Shown here piece by piece: positions 26,733-35,262 of a DNA stretch of 46,235 bases. Position 1 is the stretch's first letter, and each line of letters opens with the position of its first letter. Origin of the DNA: Phormidesmis priestleyi Ana (GTDB lineage Bacteria; Cyanobacteriota; Cyanobacteriia; Phormidesmidales; Phormidesmidaceae); the NCBI GenBank assembly GCA_001314865.1, contig LJZR01000033.1, forward strand, positions 1 to 46,235, read 5' to 3'. The notes below the pieces were generated by a model. It was not told the origin of the DNA. It saw only the letters and a program-made list of their open reading frames with translations, and did not search any database. A program made the translations under genes and the position numbers.

Positions 26733-29453
26733 TTAAAGCCGGGGCAGTGTGATCTCACAGGCCGTCCCTATACCCAGCTCGCTTACAATCGCGATTTTCC
26801 CCCGGTGTAGGTCTACGCATTTTTTCACCACCGCCAATCCTAGCCCTGTGCCGGGGACATTGCGGACATTTTTGCCGCGTTGAAAGGGTTCAAATAGCTG
26901 CTTTTGATCGGTCTCTGAAATACCGATGCCCTGATCTTGCACGCGAATGACGACTGCCTTGGGTTGAAACCTGAGGGTAAGGGCGATCGCACCCCCTTGA
27001 GGAGAGTATTTAATCGCATTAGAAAGTAAGTTAGAGAGCATGGAGCGCAACAACTTTTCATCTAAGCTGATGGCATAGGTTTCTCCTTGACTGGTAAAGG
27101 TCAAGCTATGCTGGCTACCCGCATTTAGCTGCATTTCTTCGATGAAGTGAGCGCAATAAAGCGCTAGCGCAATCGGCTTAGGATTAAAGGCTAAATTGCC
27201 CGACTCAGCTCGGTTAATGGTTAAAATATCGTCTAATAGCTGCACCGTATTTTTCACTGAGTCTTGAATGCGGTGCAGATTTCGCAGTCGCTTGGCTGTA
27301 TTGTCCCATTCATCTAGCGAGTTTTCGAGTACCTGCGCGGCAGCTAGCGCTGTACTCAGCGGGGTGCGAAACTCATGCGACGCCATCGAAAAAAAGCGCG
27401 TTTTTAAAGCGCTGAGTTCTTTCTCTTTTTCAAGCGCAAGGCGGGTTTCATTGAGGCGCTTTCGTTCAGTAATGTCGCGAGCGTTAACCATCATCCGCAT
27501 CGTATTGCCATCGTCTACAAATGGCTGACTCACTGCTTCTAAAATTCGCCAAGTGCCGTCTTGATGGCGACAGCGAAACTCAATTGGGCTCAGACTCTCT
27601 AGCGGTTGGGCAGTATGAATGAAGCGATCGCGCCAACGCGCCTCCAGCGGATAGCAAGACCGCGCCCAGTCTTCCGGATGAATAAATTCCTTCACGTTTT
27701 GACCCACCAGTTCGGTCACAGGGTATCCCAGCACCTTTTCCACCGAAGGACTCAGGTAGCCAATCGTGCCATCTAAGTCCAAAATCATAATGATATCTAG
27801 GGCATTTTCAATGAGTGTCCGAAAGTTCTTCTCCCTTAGCAGCAAGGCTTGTGCCGTTTGTTTACGACGAGTCGTGTCTCGCTGTACCGCAATCCAATGG
27901 GTGTACCACCCTTCGGTATCAGCCACCGGCACTAAGCTAAACTCATTCCAAAATTCCGAACCATCTTTGCGGTAGTTAATCACTTCAACCGTCACGGGCT
28001 GCCATTGGGAGAGCGCCGTGCGAACCCGATCAAGCTCAGCGCGATCGGTTTTAGGCCCCTGCAAAATTCTCGGCGTTTTGCCCAATACTTCTGCCGCTTC
28101 ATAGCCCGTGATCTCAGTAAAAGCCGCGTTCACGTACAGAATTCGAGGCCCAGGAGGATCAAACGGTTCAGCTTCGGTGATAATCACCGCATCGTTGGTA
28201 TTGACCACCACCGATTGAAGCAACCGCAGTTCTTCAGCCTGTTTCCTTTGCGCCGTGATATCGACAATCACCGCAACAATGCCGTTAATGGTGCCATCGG
28301 TGTCATGCAGGGGCGCAGCAGAACACAGAATGTCCATGGGCGTTCCATCCTTTTGATGCCCCAGTAGCTCTAGCCCGATATAGGTATTGCCTGCCAAAAC
28401 GCTGCTTTGCAGCGTGAGCCCATCTGCTAAAGGCAAATCGAGGGGCACGGGGCTAGGACGGTCAACCACTTCTGTCTCCTGCCAACCGAACATGCGCTCG
28501 GCGGCAGGGTTCCAAATCTTGACACAGCCGTTAATATCCAGCATTGAAATCGCCCGAGGAGAGGCTGAAATCAGCGCGTTTAGGGTGTCGTTTTTATGTC
28601 GCAGGGCAGTTTCTGTACGCAGCCGTTCTTCAATTTCAGCTTGTAGCGCGGCGTTGGTGGTGGCGAGTTCTGCGGTACGCTGCTGCACCCGCTGTTCTAA
28701 TTGGGTGTTGAGCTGCTGAAGCTGATGATAGAGTTCAGACTGTTGGATGGCGATCGCAACCTGAGTCGCCAACTGCTGCATCAGCGCAACTTCCCAATCT
28801 TCCCAACGCCGAGGATGGCTACACTGATGAGCAATCAACAGACCCCACAAATAGGGTTCCTGAGCGGTAGCGTCTGCTTGATTCCCTTCTAAAGCATCGG
28901 CTGTGCCCGCATCAGATTGTTTTTTTGAGTCCCGATGTTCTTGAATAATCGGGACAACCAGCTTTGCTTGCACTTCAAACCGCTTTACAAAATCAGCCAG
29001 ACAAGGCTCTACATCGGCCTGTTCAATATTGGTAATGCGGCGGGTTTTTCCTAGCGCGTAGGCTTGGTGATACGCCTGCGGAAATACCTCTTCAGCAAAA
29101 ATCTTACCCAGCACCTGAGAATAGGGCGGCAGCACAGTTTCATAGGCAGCATAGCCCGTGCCATTCGCCCCAAAGCGATAAATTAAAACTCGATCGGCAA
29201 CCAAAAAACGTTGAACCTGTTCAACAGTCGTTGCTAACACGGTATCGAGATCTAACGATTGGCGAATCTGCTGAGAAATTTGGCCAATCAGCCGCTCCCG
29301 TTCAGTTTGCTGACGCAGCACAACCGCCATCTGTCGCTGTCTTTTCACCGCCTGAAGGCACCCCCAAACAACGCCACAAATCGCCAACAAACTCAGACTA
29401 TTCAAAACAACCGGTGAATAGTGAAGCAGAAACGAGGGCAGTAAAGAGGTCAC
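26733..29453 (-). CDS. ccaS: CcaS-like hybrid-light sensor histidine kinase (TM-GAF-PAS-PAS-PAS-HK)
   Basis: A 906-residue membrane kinase (GTG start at 29453). Domains: one transmembrane helix (about 12-35), GAF (about 68-240), three PAS domains (about 290-405, 412-540, 545-670), HisKA with phospho-His693 in SMASHEFRTPL, and HATPase with N-box LLSNAIKYS, G-boxes DQGIGIS (840-846) and GTGLGLA (868-874). Cys151 in DVEPCLADFVKRFEV sits where cyanobacteriochrome GAFs attach bilin. It neighbours cpcL and a strong CcaR homologue, exactly the Synechocystis arrangement, so CcaS (green/red sensor) is the best call. A third PAS is more than I recall for Synechocystis CcaS. A non-photosensory GAF kinase is the alternative. 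Confidence 0.8.
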   Translation of the reverse strand: MTSLLPSFLLHYSPVVLNSLSLLAICGVVWGCLQAVKRQRQMAVVLRQQTERERLIGQISQQIRQSLDLDTVLATTVEQVQRFLVADRVLIYRFGANGTGYAAYETVLPPYSQVLGKIFAEEVFPQAYHQAYALGKTRRITNIEQADVEPCLADFVKRFEVQAKLVVPIIQEHRDSKKQSDAGTADALEGNQADATAQEPYLWGLLIAHQCSHPRRWEDWEVALMQQLATQVAIAIQQSELYHQLQQLNTQLEQRVQQRTAELATTNAALQAEIEERLRTETALRHKNDTLNALISASPRAISMLDINGCVKIWNPAAERMFGWQETEVVDRPSPVPLDLPLADGLTLQSSVLAGNTYIGLELLGHQKDGTPMDILCSAAPLHDTDGTINGIVAVIVDITAQRKQAEELRLLQSVVVNTNDAVIITEAEPFDPPGPRILYVNAAFTEITGYEAAEVLGKTPRILQGPKTDRAELDRVRTALSQWQPVTVEVINYRKDGSEFWNEFSLVPVADTEGWYTHWIAVQRDTTRRKQTAQALLLREKNFRTLIENALDIIMILDLDGTIGYLSPSVEKVLGYPVTELVGQNVKEFIHPEDWARSCYPLEARWRDRFIHTAQPLESLSPIEFRCRHQDGTWRILEAVSQPFVDDGNTMRMMVNARDITERKRLNETRLALEKEKELSALKTRFFSMASHEFRTPLSTALAAAQVLENSLDEWDNTAKRLRNLHRIQDSVKNTVQLLDDILTINRAESGNLAFNPKPIALALYCAHFIEEMQLNAGSQHSLTFTSQGETYAISLDEKLLRSMLSNLLSNAIKYSPQGGAIALTLRFQPKAVVIRVQDQGIGISETDQKQLFEPFQRGKNVRNVPGTGLGLAVVKKCVDLHRGKIAIVSELGIGTACEITLPRL

Positions 29454-29534
29454 GTTGATGATCGCTACAGTGACGACAGCTATGCTATCTATATCTTTTA
29501 TTGATAATTTTATTTATAGTTTTATTTATAGGGG

Positions 29535-29592
29535 GCCTAGCCAGTAGAACCCAGCATACCCCCAGCAGACCCCCAGCAGAACCCCAGCAGAA
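29535..29592. repeat. Short CCCAGCAGAAC-type tandem repeat after cpcL
   Basis: Four to five imperfect copies of CCCCAGCAGA(A)CC lie between the cpcL stop codon and the kinase start. They leave no hairpin terminator that I can see. Confidence 0.7.
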
Positions 29593-29593
29593 C

Positions 29594-30340
29594 CTAGAGA
29601 CCTAGCAGCACTGAAAGGAATATAACAATCGTCATCGCAATCCCGCCGTAAAAGAGAGACAGCCATACTTTCTCCAAAGCTGCGGGTGGGTTCTTTTGCC
29701 AATCCCACCGGAGATAGTTAAGATTGCTGCTGCCCTTCGCAATGGGCATGACACCCGCCTTAGGCAGCCGGTCGCGATAATCCGTGCCATAGCGCGCCAT
29801 ATGCTCAAAGGTCACCTCTCCTTGCCTCCGCTGAGGCAGTATTCGCCTGCGCTGATAAGGCACAATGCTATCGCCAAAATTATTCAGGTATTCTTCGCTG
29901 TTCAGCAGCGCATCAACAAAGCCTTGGATTCCTTTGGTCGCCAGCAAAATAGACCAAGCCATCTTTTCGCGCTCATTGTACACCTGCCGTCCCAAAACGC
30001 GCTGAATGCAAATTTCAGCAAAACGATAGTTGTTGTTACTATCAAACGTCAGCCGTCGGAAAGAATCAGAGAGCAGGAGGCCGCGAATAAAGTCTCGAAC
30101 AGTAATTTGGTTCATTCGCAGCTGAGACTCTAACAGTCGCTCCCGATTATGCACAAGCATTTGCTGCTCATGATAAATTTGGCGATAAGCGGCCCTAATT
30201 AGCCCCTCTATCTCCAAGCCTGAGGAAGATACCAGGTTGTCGGCGCTAAAAATCCGAGGTTGTTCATCACCGGGAACTTCAAATCCATTGACTCGTTGAT
30301 TTTGCGTGCGTGTAGGATACGCTAGCAGCGGAAGTGACAT
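29594..30340 (-). CDS. cpcL: Phycobilisome rod-membrane linker CpcL (CpcG2 type)
   Basis: A 248-residue rod linker. The N-terminus SLPLLAYPTRTQNQRVNGFEVPGDEQPRIF is the CpcG-family start, followed by the PBS linker domain (about 30-180: LIRAAYRQIYHEQQM, FIRGLLLSDSFRRL, RFAEICIQRVLGR, FVDALLNSEEYLNNFGD). Instead of a core-binding tail it ends in a hydrophobic helix (VWLSLFYGGIAMTIVIFLSVLLGL, about 224-248). That tail defines CpcL, which anchors rod-only phycobilisomes in the thylakoid and feeds photosystem I/NDH-1 supercomplexes. It lies between the ccaS-like and ccaR genes. An 11-bp direct repeat about 150 bp upstream is the likely activator site. Confidence 0.93.
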   Translation of the reverse strand: MSLPLLAYPTRTQNQRVNGFEVPGDEQPRIFSADNLVSSSGLEIEGLIRAAYRQIYHEQQMLVHNRERLLESQLRMNQITVRDFIRGLLLSDSFRRLTFDSNNNYRFAEICIQRVLGRQVYNEREKMAWSILLATKGIQGFVDALLNSEEYLNNFGDSIVPYQRRRILPQRRQGEVTFEHMARYGTDYRDRLPKAGVMPIAKGSSNLNYLRWDWQKNPPAALEKVWLSLFYGGIAMTIVIFLSVLLGL

Positions 30341-30794
30341 CGATAGTTCTCCAAAGTAAACGTTATTAATAAACGGTTGCCTGTTCGCTTTATTAAAGGG
30401 TTGAGAGGTGGGTTGACATGATACGGCCTAAAGTAGCCTTTGCTATGCTGTATCATGGCATACCAAAAGTAAGGAAACGGGTAAGAAAAACGGAAAGAAA
30501 ATGGAAAGAATGAGTCCTAGCAATATTTCTTTAAACTTCGTTTCATTTGTTCTAATAACTTTGACAAATCGGCATGTTTCTGTAGCATTTCATTATGTTA
30601 AAAAGTCTCTGATCTATATCAGTTGAAGTGAGCAGAAGATGGCAAAATACACAAATAGGTTGCAAAAGTAGGTTGCAAAAGACAATTTATTGAAAGACAT
30701 TTTCGGATGACAGCCAAATCTACAGCTGCTCGCAAATACAGCTCACACCCATCACGTTAAGATTTGCGCTCTTTATTCGGTCAGCGTGTTAACT
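30341..30794. promoter_or_regulatory. Divergent cpcL/ccaR regulatory region with direct repeats
   Basis: A 454-bp gap without genes. At 30487-30508 two abutting 11-bp copies read AAAACGGAAAG and AAAATGGAAAG (minus strand CTTTCCATTTT, CTTTCCGTTTT), with a degenerate further copy at 30474-30485. This spacing suits an OmpR-class regulator and resembles the CTTT-C-ATTT type G-box reported for CcaR; the exact consensus is from memory. Closer to ccaR, TAGGTTGCAAAAG is perfectly duplicated at 30656-30681. Confidence 0.55.
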
Positions 30795-31496
30795 ATGAGA
30801 ATTCTGTTAGTTGAAGACGATACTCGCCTTGCCGAGACTTTAGCAGAGGCTCTTAGTGACCAGCGCTATGTAGTAGATATTGCCGCTGATGGCGAAACCG
30901 GATGGCAGCAGGCAAAAATGCTCGACTATGACCTGATGCTGCTAGATGTCATGCTGCCAGAATTGGATGGGATTAGTCTGTGTGATCGACTGCGATCGCA
31001 TGGCTACACCTTACCTATCCTCATGCTCACCGCCTGTGACACCATCGAAAATGAGGTAACCGGGCTAGATGTGGGGGCTGACGACTATGTAGTAAAACCC
31101 GTCGATTTACAAAAGCTCTTTGCCCGTATTCGCGCCCTATTGCGCCGGGGCAGTGGCTCACCTTCCCCCATTTTAGAATGGGGCGACCTACAGCTCGACC
31201 CTAGCACCTGCGAAGTCAGCTATGGCCCCGAGCCCATTCGGCTCACACCCAAAGAATACGCCCTGTTAGAGTTGCTGCTACGCAACGGTCGTCGTGTGCT
31301 CAGCCGCAGCGTAATGATTGAGCATGTGTGGTCGCTAGAGTCCCCTCCAGAAGAACATACCGTAAAGGTTCATATCCGAGGGCTCAGGCAAAAGCTCAAG
31401 GCTGCTGGGGCCTCGGCAAATTTAATTGAAACCGTGCATAGCATGGGCTACCGGCTCAATTCAAATGCGCTAACCCTGTCACAACCCTGCGCTTAA
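30795..31496 (+). CDS. ccaR: OmpR-class response regulator CcaR
   Basis: About 233 residues from the ATG at 30795 (RILLVEDDTRLAETLAEALSDQ), the universal start of this family; the frame opens three codons earlier. Receiver domain 1-115 with phospho-Asp in LMLLDVMLPELDGI (about residue 51) and the switch Lys in YVVKPVDL. The winged-helix DNA-binding domain (about 125-225) contains LTPKEYALLELLLRNGRRVLSRS and VKVHIRGLRQKLKAAG. The sequence, including LESPPEEHTVKVH and ADDYVVKPVDLQKLFARIRALLRRG, closely matches Synechocystis CcaR as I know it. It activates cpcL when phosphorylated by CcaS under green light. It is divergent from cpcL. Confidence 0.88.
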   Translation: MRILLVEDDTRLAETLAEALSDQRYVVDIAADGETGWQQAKMLDYDLMLLDVMLPELDGISLCDRLRSHGYTLPILMLTACDTIENEVTGLDVGADDYVVKPVDLQKLFARIRALLRRGSGSPSPILEWGDLQLDPSTCEVSYGPEPIRLTPKEYALLELLLRNGRRVLSRSVMIEHVWSLESPPEEHTVKVHIRGLRQKLKAAGASANLIETVHSMGYRLNSNALTLSQPCA

Positions 31497-31509
31497 GCAA
31501 ACCTCACGA

Positions 31510-31575
31510 TCACCGCTCCTTTATGCTAGTGCAGTCTTACTAGTGCAGCCTTACTAGCGCAGCCTTGCTGGCACA
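31510..31575. repeat. 14-bp imperfect tandem repeat downstream of ccaR
   Basis: Variants of TACTAGTGCAGCCT repeat three to four times between 31525 and 31572. No terminator hairpin is evident. Confidence 0.65.
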
Positions 31576-31640
31576 TGTTCCTAATGAACAGGAAAAAGAA
31601 TTTTGTTCTTCTCAGTTCTCTGATTCTCTAATGCGCCTCA

Positions 31641-32450
31641 TTAATGCGCCTCATTCCCTTCCTCAAGGGGGATTTCAGCTTCGTTATAAATATAGTCAAA
31701 GTCAAATTGAATCGCGTTAGGATGCCGTAAAAGAGAGAATCCTAAATCAATAATTTTATCAGCGCTAAATGATTCAATAATCAGTCCTATCATCCGCTGC
31801 GGATGTAAGTTAGGCTGCTTTACATAGTATTCACGACGTGCAAAAAAGTTTTTTTCATCTTTTGGAATCACAATGCCATGCCTTTTGTGTGCTTCCTGAA
31901 CCGGACGAATATACTCCTTAGTAAACTCATCCTGGTTAGGCTGCAAATGGTAAAGCCGCTCATGCTGCGCCCAGCTCATGCCAAACAGCAGCTTTAAAAT
32001 TTCAAAGCCTAAGATATAGCTGAGCACGCTGCTATGTTCTTGAGCGCTGCCCATCAGCATCAGCGCCGTTTCCAAATACAAGTCGGGGCGTTCTCTGGCA
32101 TCTCGCACAGAATGCACATAGACCTGTCGAATGTATCTTCTAACCGTCGCGTCATCAATTTCAGCCGAACTCCGAAACCGAATCAGGTGGTCATTGACTC
32201 GTTGGCGCGTATCGGCATCATCTACAATGCGAGAAAGCAGCCCTTCAGCGGTATAGGCATCCAAAAATTCTGCCTGCTGAGCAGAGGGCGTAGCACAGAC
32301 CAAATGACACAGCGAGAGCACGTAGCGGCGCTGCTTCCAAGGTAGTCCCGTGAGCCATTCTTGAGCCTCGGGCGGCAAGCTAGAAAGGACAGTAATAGTG
32401 CTGTTAAAATCGGATGTGTTCACGATTAAAAAAACGCAGGCAAAGGTCAT
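31641..32450 (-). CDS. Conserved cyanobacterial protein of unknown function
   Basis: A 269-residue protein I recognise only as of cyanobacterial type. Distinctive segments are LPPEAQEWLTGLPWKQRRYVLSLCHLVC near residue 25, QQAEFLDAYTAEGLLSRIVDD near 58, TVRRYIRQVYVHSVRDARERPDLYLETALMLMGSAQEHSSVLSYILGFEILKLLFGMSW near 101-158, and EYYVKQPNLHPQRMIGLIIESFSADKIIDLGF near 207. It is mostly helical with no signal peptide. The first nine residues are hydrophobic and may be spurious; a GTG nine codons in (VNTSDFNSTITVL) is an alternative start. Homologues in databases sometimes carry the name cobyrinic acid diamide synthase, but I see no catalytic motif supporting that. Confidence 0.7.
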   Translation of the reverse strand: MTFACVFLIVNTSDFNSTITVLSSLPPEAQEWLTGLPWKQRRYVLSLCHLVCATPSAQQAEFLDAYTAEGLLSRIVDDADTRQRVNDHLIRFRSSAEIDDATVRRYIRQVYVHSVRDARERPDLYLETALMLMGSAQEHSSVLSYILGFEILKLLFGMSWAQHERLYHLQPNQDEFTKEYIRPVQEAHKRHGIVIPKDEKNFFARREYYVKQPNLHPQRMIGLIIESFSADKIIDLGFSLLRHPNAIQFDFDYIYNEAEIPLEEGNEAH

Positions 32451-32521
32451 TGCTAGACTGCCCAGCCGATGAACGGCCTATGCATTGCGATCGCATTTTT
32501 CGCTAGCCGTTTATATCTAGG

Positions 32522-33112
32522 TTATATCTGGCTATAACGTTCCTCGGCAAAGGGCTCGCCTCGATGATGGTAGCCATTCCGCTCCCAAAAGCCCAGCTCC
32601 ATTTCGGACAAAAACACCAGGCCATTGATCCATTTGGCGCTTTTCCAAGCATACAAATGGGGCACCACCAGGCGCATAGGGCCACCATGCTCGGCAGGGA
32701 GCGGTTCGTCAAACAGGGTATGGGCAAAAAAGTTCTCTTCACGAGCAAAATCGGCCATGGACAGATTCGTGGTGTAGCCGCCGTAGCAATGCTCCATCAC
32801 ATGAATCGCGCTCGGATCTACATCAATTTCCTTGAGGAAGTCGGTGACTTTTACGCCGCGCCACTTTACATCTAGCTTGCTCCAGGTGGTTACGCAGTGA
32901 AAGTCAGCCGTGAACTCGCTTTGCGGCATGTCTATAAAGTCTTGCCAGGAAAAGGTTTTGTCTGGGGCTAGGCCAGAGACGGTAAACTGCCAATTCTCGG
33001 TGCTAACTGTTGGCGTATCGCCGTAGGTGAGGACAGGGAAGCCCTTGGCCAAATGCTGACCAGGGGGCACGCGGTCGGCTAGGTCGGCACCGGGCTTTTC
33101 AAAGAATTTCAT
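32522..33112 (-). CDS. Sulfite-oxidase-like molybdopterin oxidoreductase
   Basis: A 196-residue cytoplasmic member of the sulfite oxidase/YedY fold. VPPGQHLAKGFPVLTYG starts the domain, and FHCVTTWSKLDVKWRGV contains the molybdenum-ligand Cys73. HCYGGYTTNLSMADF, EHGGPMRLVVPHLYAWKSAKWINGLVFL and FWERNGYHHRGEPFAEERY complete the family pattern. It lacks the heme and dimerisation domains of true sulfite oxidase and has no Tat signal, so it differs from periplasmic MsrP. The electron donor and substrate are unknown. Together with XdhAB it makes two molybdenum enzymes in the window, with no shared operon. Confidence 0.88.
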   Translation of the reverse strand: MKFFEKPGADLADRVPPGQHLAKGFPVLTYGDTPTVSTENWQFTVSGLAPDKTFSWQDFIDMPQSEFTADFHCVTTWSKLDVKWRGVKVTDFLKEIDVDPSAIHVMEHCYGGYTTNLSMADFAREENFFAHTLFDEPLPAEHGGPMRLVVPHLYAWKSAKWINGLVFLSEMELGFWERNGYHHRGEPFAEERYSQI

Positions 33113-33242
33113 GGTTTGGGCAGGCTATGGGTTGTTTTTATATTTTGGGGCAAAGCGATCGCTTTGTTTCATCATAAAAGTACTCATGGAAAACTTATCT
33201 GTCTTTTGATACAGGCTACCGACAGAAGCTTTTGAGGCGATC

Positions 33243-35087
33243 TTAGCCTTGCCGATACTTTTCTAAGAGGGCAGGTAAGTTGTCATAGCCTTCCATACTC
33301 ATCACGGGCGTTAGCTGGCGACGATACTTTTCTAACGTTTGCGCAAAATTCTCTGGGCCTAGCTGCCTCTGTAAAATTGAGGCGAGTCCGGCGGCCTGTC
33401 GCCAGTCTTCTGAACCGATGCTTTCGAGCAAAAACATGGCCAAAGCGCTATAGAAAACGGCTTCGTCGGAATGCTTGAGGGCGTGATGTGCTTCGGCGGT
33501 ATACAGCGTGCAGAGTCCTTGCAGGTAAATATTGCCAGCGCTTTGGATGGCTTGTGTGCCTTGGGTAAGAATATCGAGCGCGGCTTGGGGGCGATCGCAC
33601 ATAACATACCCTACGCCTAAACTGTTGTAAGCCAGCGCCTGAGACTGAAAGTCTCCTTGTTTTACAGCGAGTTCTAGCCCCTGGTTGAGATAGGCGATCG
33701 CGCCATCATACACAGCCGTATCGGCAATATCGTTCGCCCTTGCCTGTAGCACCTGCGCATAGCCATAGTTCACCAGCGCATTGGCCTCCCCCACTCTGTC
33801 GCCACTTTGCCGAGCTAAAATCAACGCTCGCTGGCTGGTCGAAACGCCTTGCGCGTAGTCTTTTTGGAGGACTGCGTTGCGCGCTAAGTGGCAGAGGTTC
33901 GCCGTTTCACAGGGCAAATCGCCCGCTTGCTGCGCGATCGTCAACGCCCGCTCATGAAAAGACTTGGCTGCAGCCGCCTGTCCTAGCATCTGCCGGGAGT
34001 AGCCGAGCAATGTTAAAATCCGAGCTTTTTCCTGGGTGCCTTCTACCTGGGCGAGCGGTTCGCCAAAGTAGTCGAGGGTATCTTGCAAGTAGTCACCCGA
34101 AAAAGACGCAAACACGCCGCCATACAGCGGAAAATCGTCTCGTTGAGAAAATGTTCTCAAAATCTGGAGCATCAGCTGAAAGCTGCCGTCACCCAGCGCT
34201 TGGTAGTGGTTGATGCCACTGCTAGAAAAGCCTTGCGAAAGCTGACCCCAAATGGCCGCAAAAATCAAAAACGTACTGTAAGAAAGCTGCTTGCCCGCCT
34301 TGACGCTATAGGGCTGTTTGTCAAACCAGGCCACTAAATTGCGCTGCATAAAGGTCAAGGTAATCGCTAAGTTGACCCAACTGGCGGTATCTACTGCCGT
34401 CCGAGTGATGGCTTCTAGCGGCTGATCTTCTGCTAAGGCGGTAAATACCAGCCTCGGCAGCCCTGCCGATAGCTGTTGCCATACTGGCCACGGCCCCATT
34501 TCTTTTTTTGACCCAAACCCAATGTTGCTCCCAGCTGACTGATAAAGCCAGCTCACGAGTTGAGGCTCTAGCTGCTGATAGTTCGTGAGTCCAGCGACAA
34601 TTCCCTGTGACCAAGGCTGCATCTCTTCTCGCAGCTCTTCCGGCCTATTGTCTACCGCGGCCCCATTGGCATCTAGCTTTTTGGCGAGCTGCTTGAGCTG
34701 TTCGCGGTTGAGGCTATTGGGCTGGTTAGGATCTATTAGGCTCAAAAAAATCAGGGGCCTTTCAACAGCTTCTGCTTGGTTGAGTTGGCTAGCTGCGATC
34801 GCAATTTCACTGGCGACCTGCCGATCTTTCTGGCCTTTTTGCCATTCATCTTCAATCGTTTTTAGAGCGCGTAAAATTCGCGGCGCTTTTAATGATTCTT
34901 CTAGCTTGGCTTCAGTTTCGGCAATCCGACTGGCCACCGCGCGCTCAAATATTTCGCCCGTACCAGATTCAACGGCCTCTTCTAGCTGCGATCGCACCTG
35001 CTCTTTAGAGCGCACATTGCCCTTGAGCGTTTGCGTCACAATCTCATCAATGAGCGCCAGATACTGATCCGCCAAAGAATTACTCAC
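33243..35087 (-). CDS. Tetratricopeptide-repeat protein, cyanobacterial
   Basis: A 614-residue protein with GTG start at 35087 and an excellent ribosome site (AGGAGG eight bases upstream). The N-terminal third is helical and charged (residues 1-120, probable coiled coil). The middle (about 150-340) is a conserved but unnamed region with WPVWQQLSAGLPRLVFTALAEDQP. The C-terminal part (about 355-580) holds five to six TPR-like repeats, for example ARILTLLGYSRQMLGQAAAAKSFHERALTIAQQAGD, GEANALVNYGYAQVLQARAND and SQALAYNSLGVGYVM. It presumably scaffolds other proteins. There are no membrane helices. Nothing nearby fixes its role. Confidence 0.8.
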   Translation of the reverse strand: MSNSLADQYLALIDEIVTQTLKGNVRSKEQVRSQLEEAVESGTGEIFERAVASRIAETEAKLEESLKAPRILRALKTIEDEWQKGQKDRQVASEIAIAASQLNQAEAVERPLIFLSLIDPNQPNSLNREQLKQLAKKLDANGAAVDNRPEELREEMQPWSQGIVAGLTNYQQLEPQLVSWLYQSAGSNIGFGSKKEMGPWPVWQQLSAGLPRLVFTALAEDQPLEAITRTAVDTASWVNLAITLTFMQRNLVAWFDKQPYSVKAGKQLSYSTFLIFAAIWGQLSQGFSSSGINHYQALGDGSFQLMLQILRTFSQRDDFPLYGGVFASFSGDYLQDTLDYFGEPLAQVEGTQEKARILTLLGYSRQMLGQAAAAKSFHERALTIAQQAGDLPCETANLCHLARNAVLQKDYAQGVSTSQRALILARQSGDRVGEANALVNYGYAQVLQARANDIADTAVYDGAIAYLNQGLELAVKQGDFQSQALAYNSLGVGYVMCDRPQAALDILTQGTQAIQSAGNIYLQGLCTLYTAEAHHALKHSDEAVFYSALAMFLLESIGSEDWRQAAGLASILQRQLGPENFAQTLEKYRRQLTPVMSMEGYDNLPALLEKYRQG

Positions 35088-35262
35088 CCAAATGACCTCC
35101 TAAATGACCTCTAAGTTCACATGTACTACAATGATGGTGTCATTCGTAGATTACTGATTTGCGCCTTGAAGAATATATCTGCCTTTGTACTGTAGCCAGA
35201 ACCGTCAAAACCCAATAGGGTCAAAACCACCCTTTCGGCTTTCATTGTTTAGATTTTAAGCT

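Noticed and set aside
33740-34213. 157-codon plus-strand frame opposite the TPR gene
   Set aside because: Ser/Arg/Ala-rich antisense translation; the TPR gene has a strong ribosome site and clear repeats.
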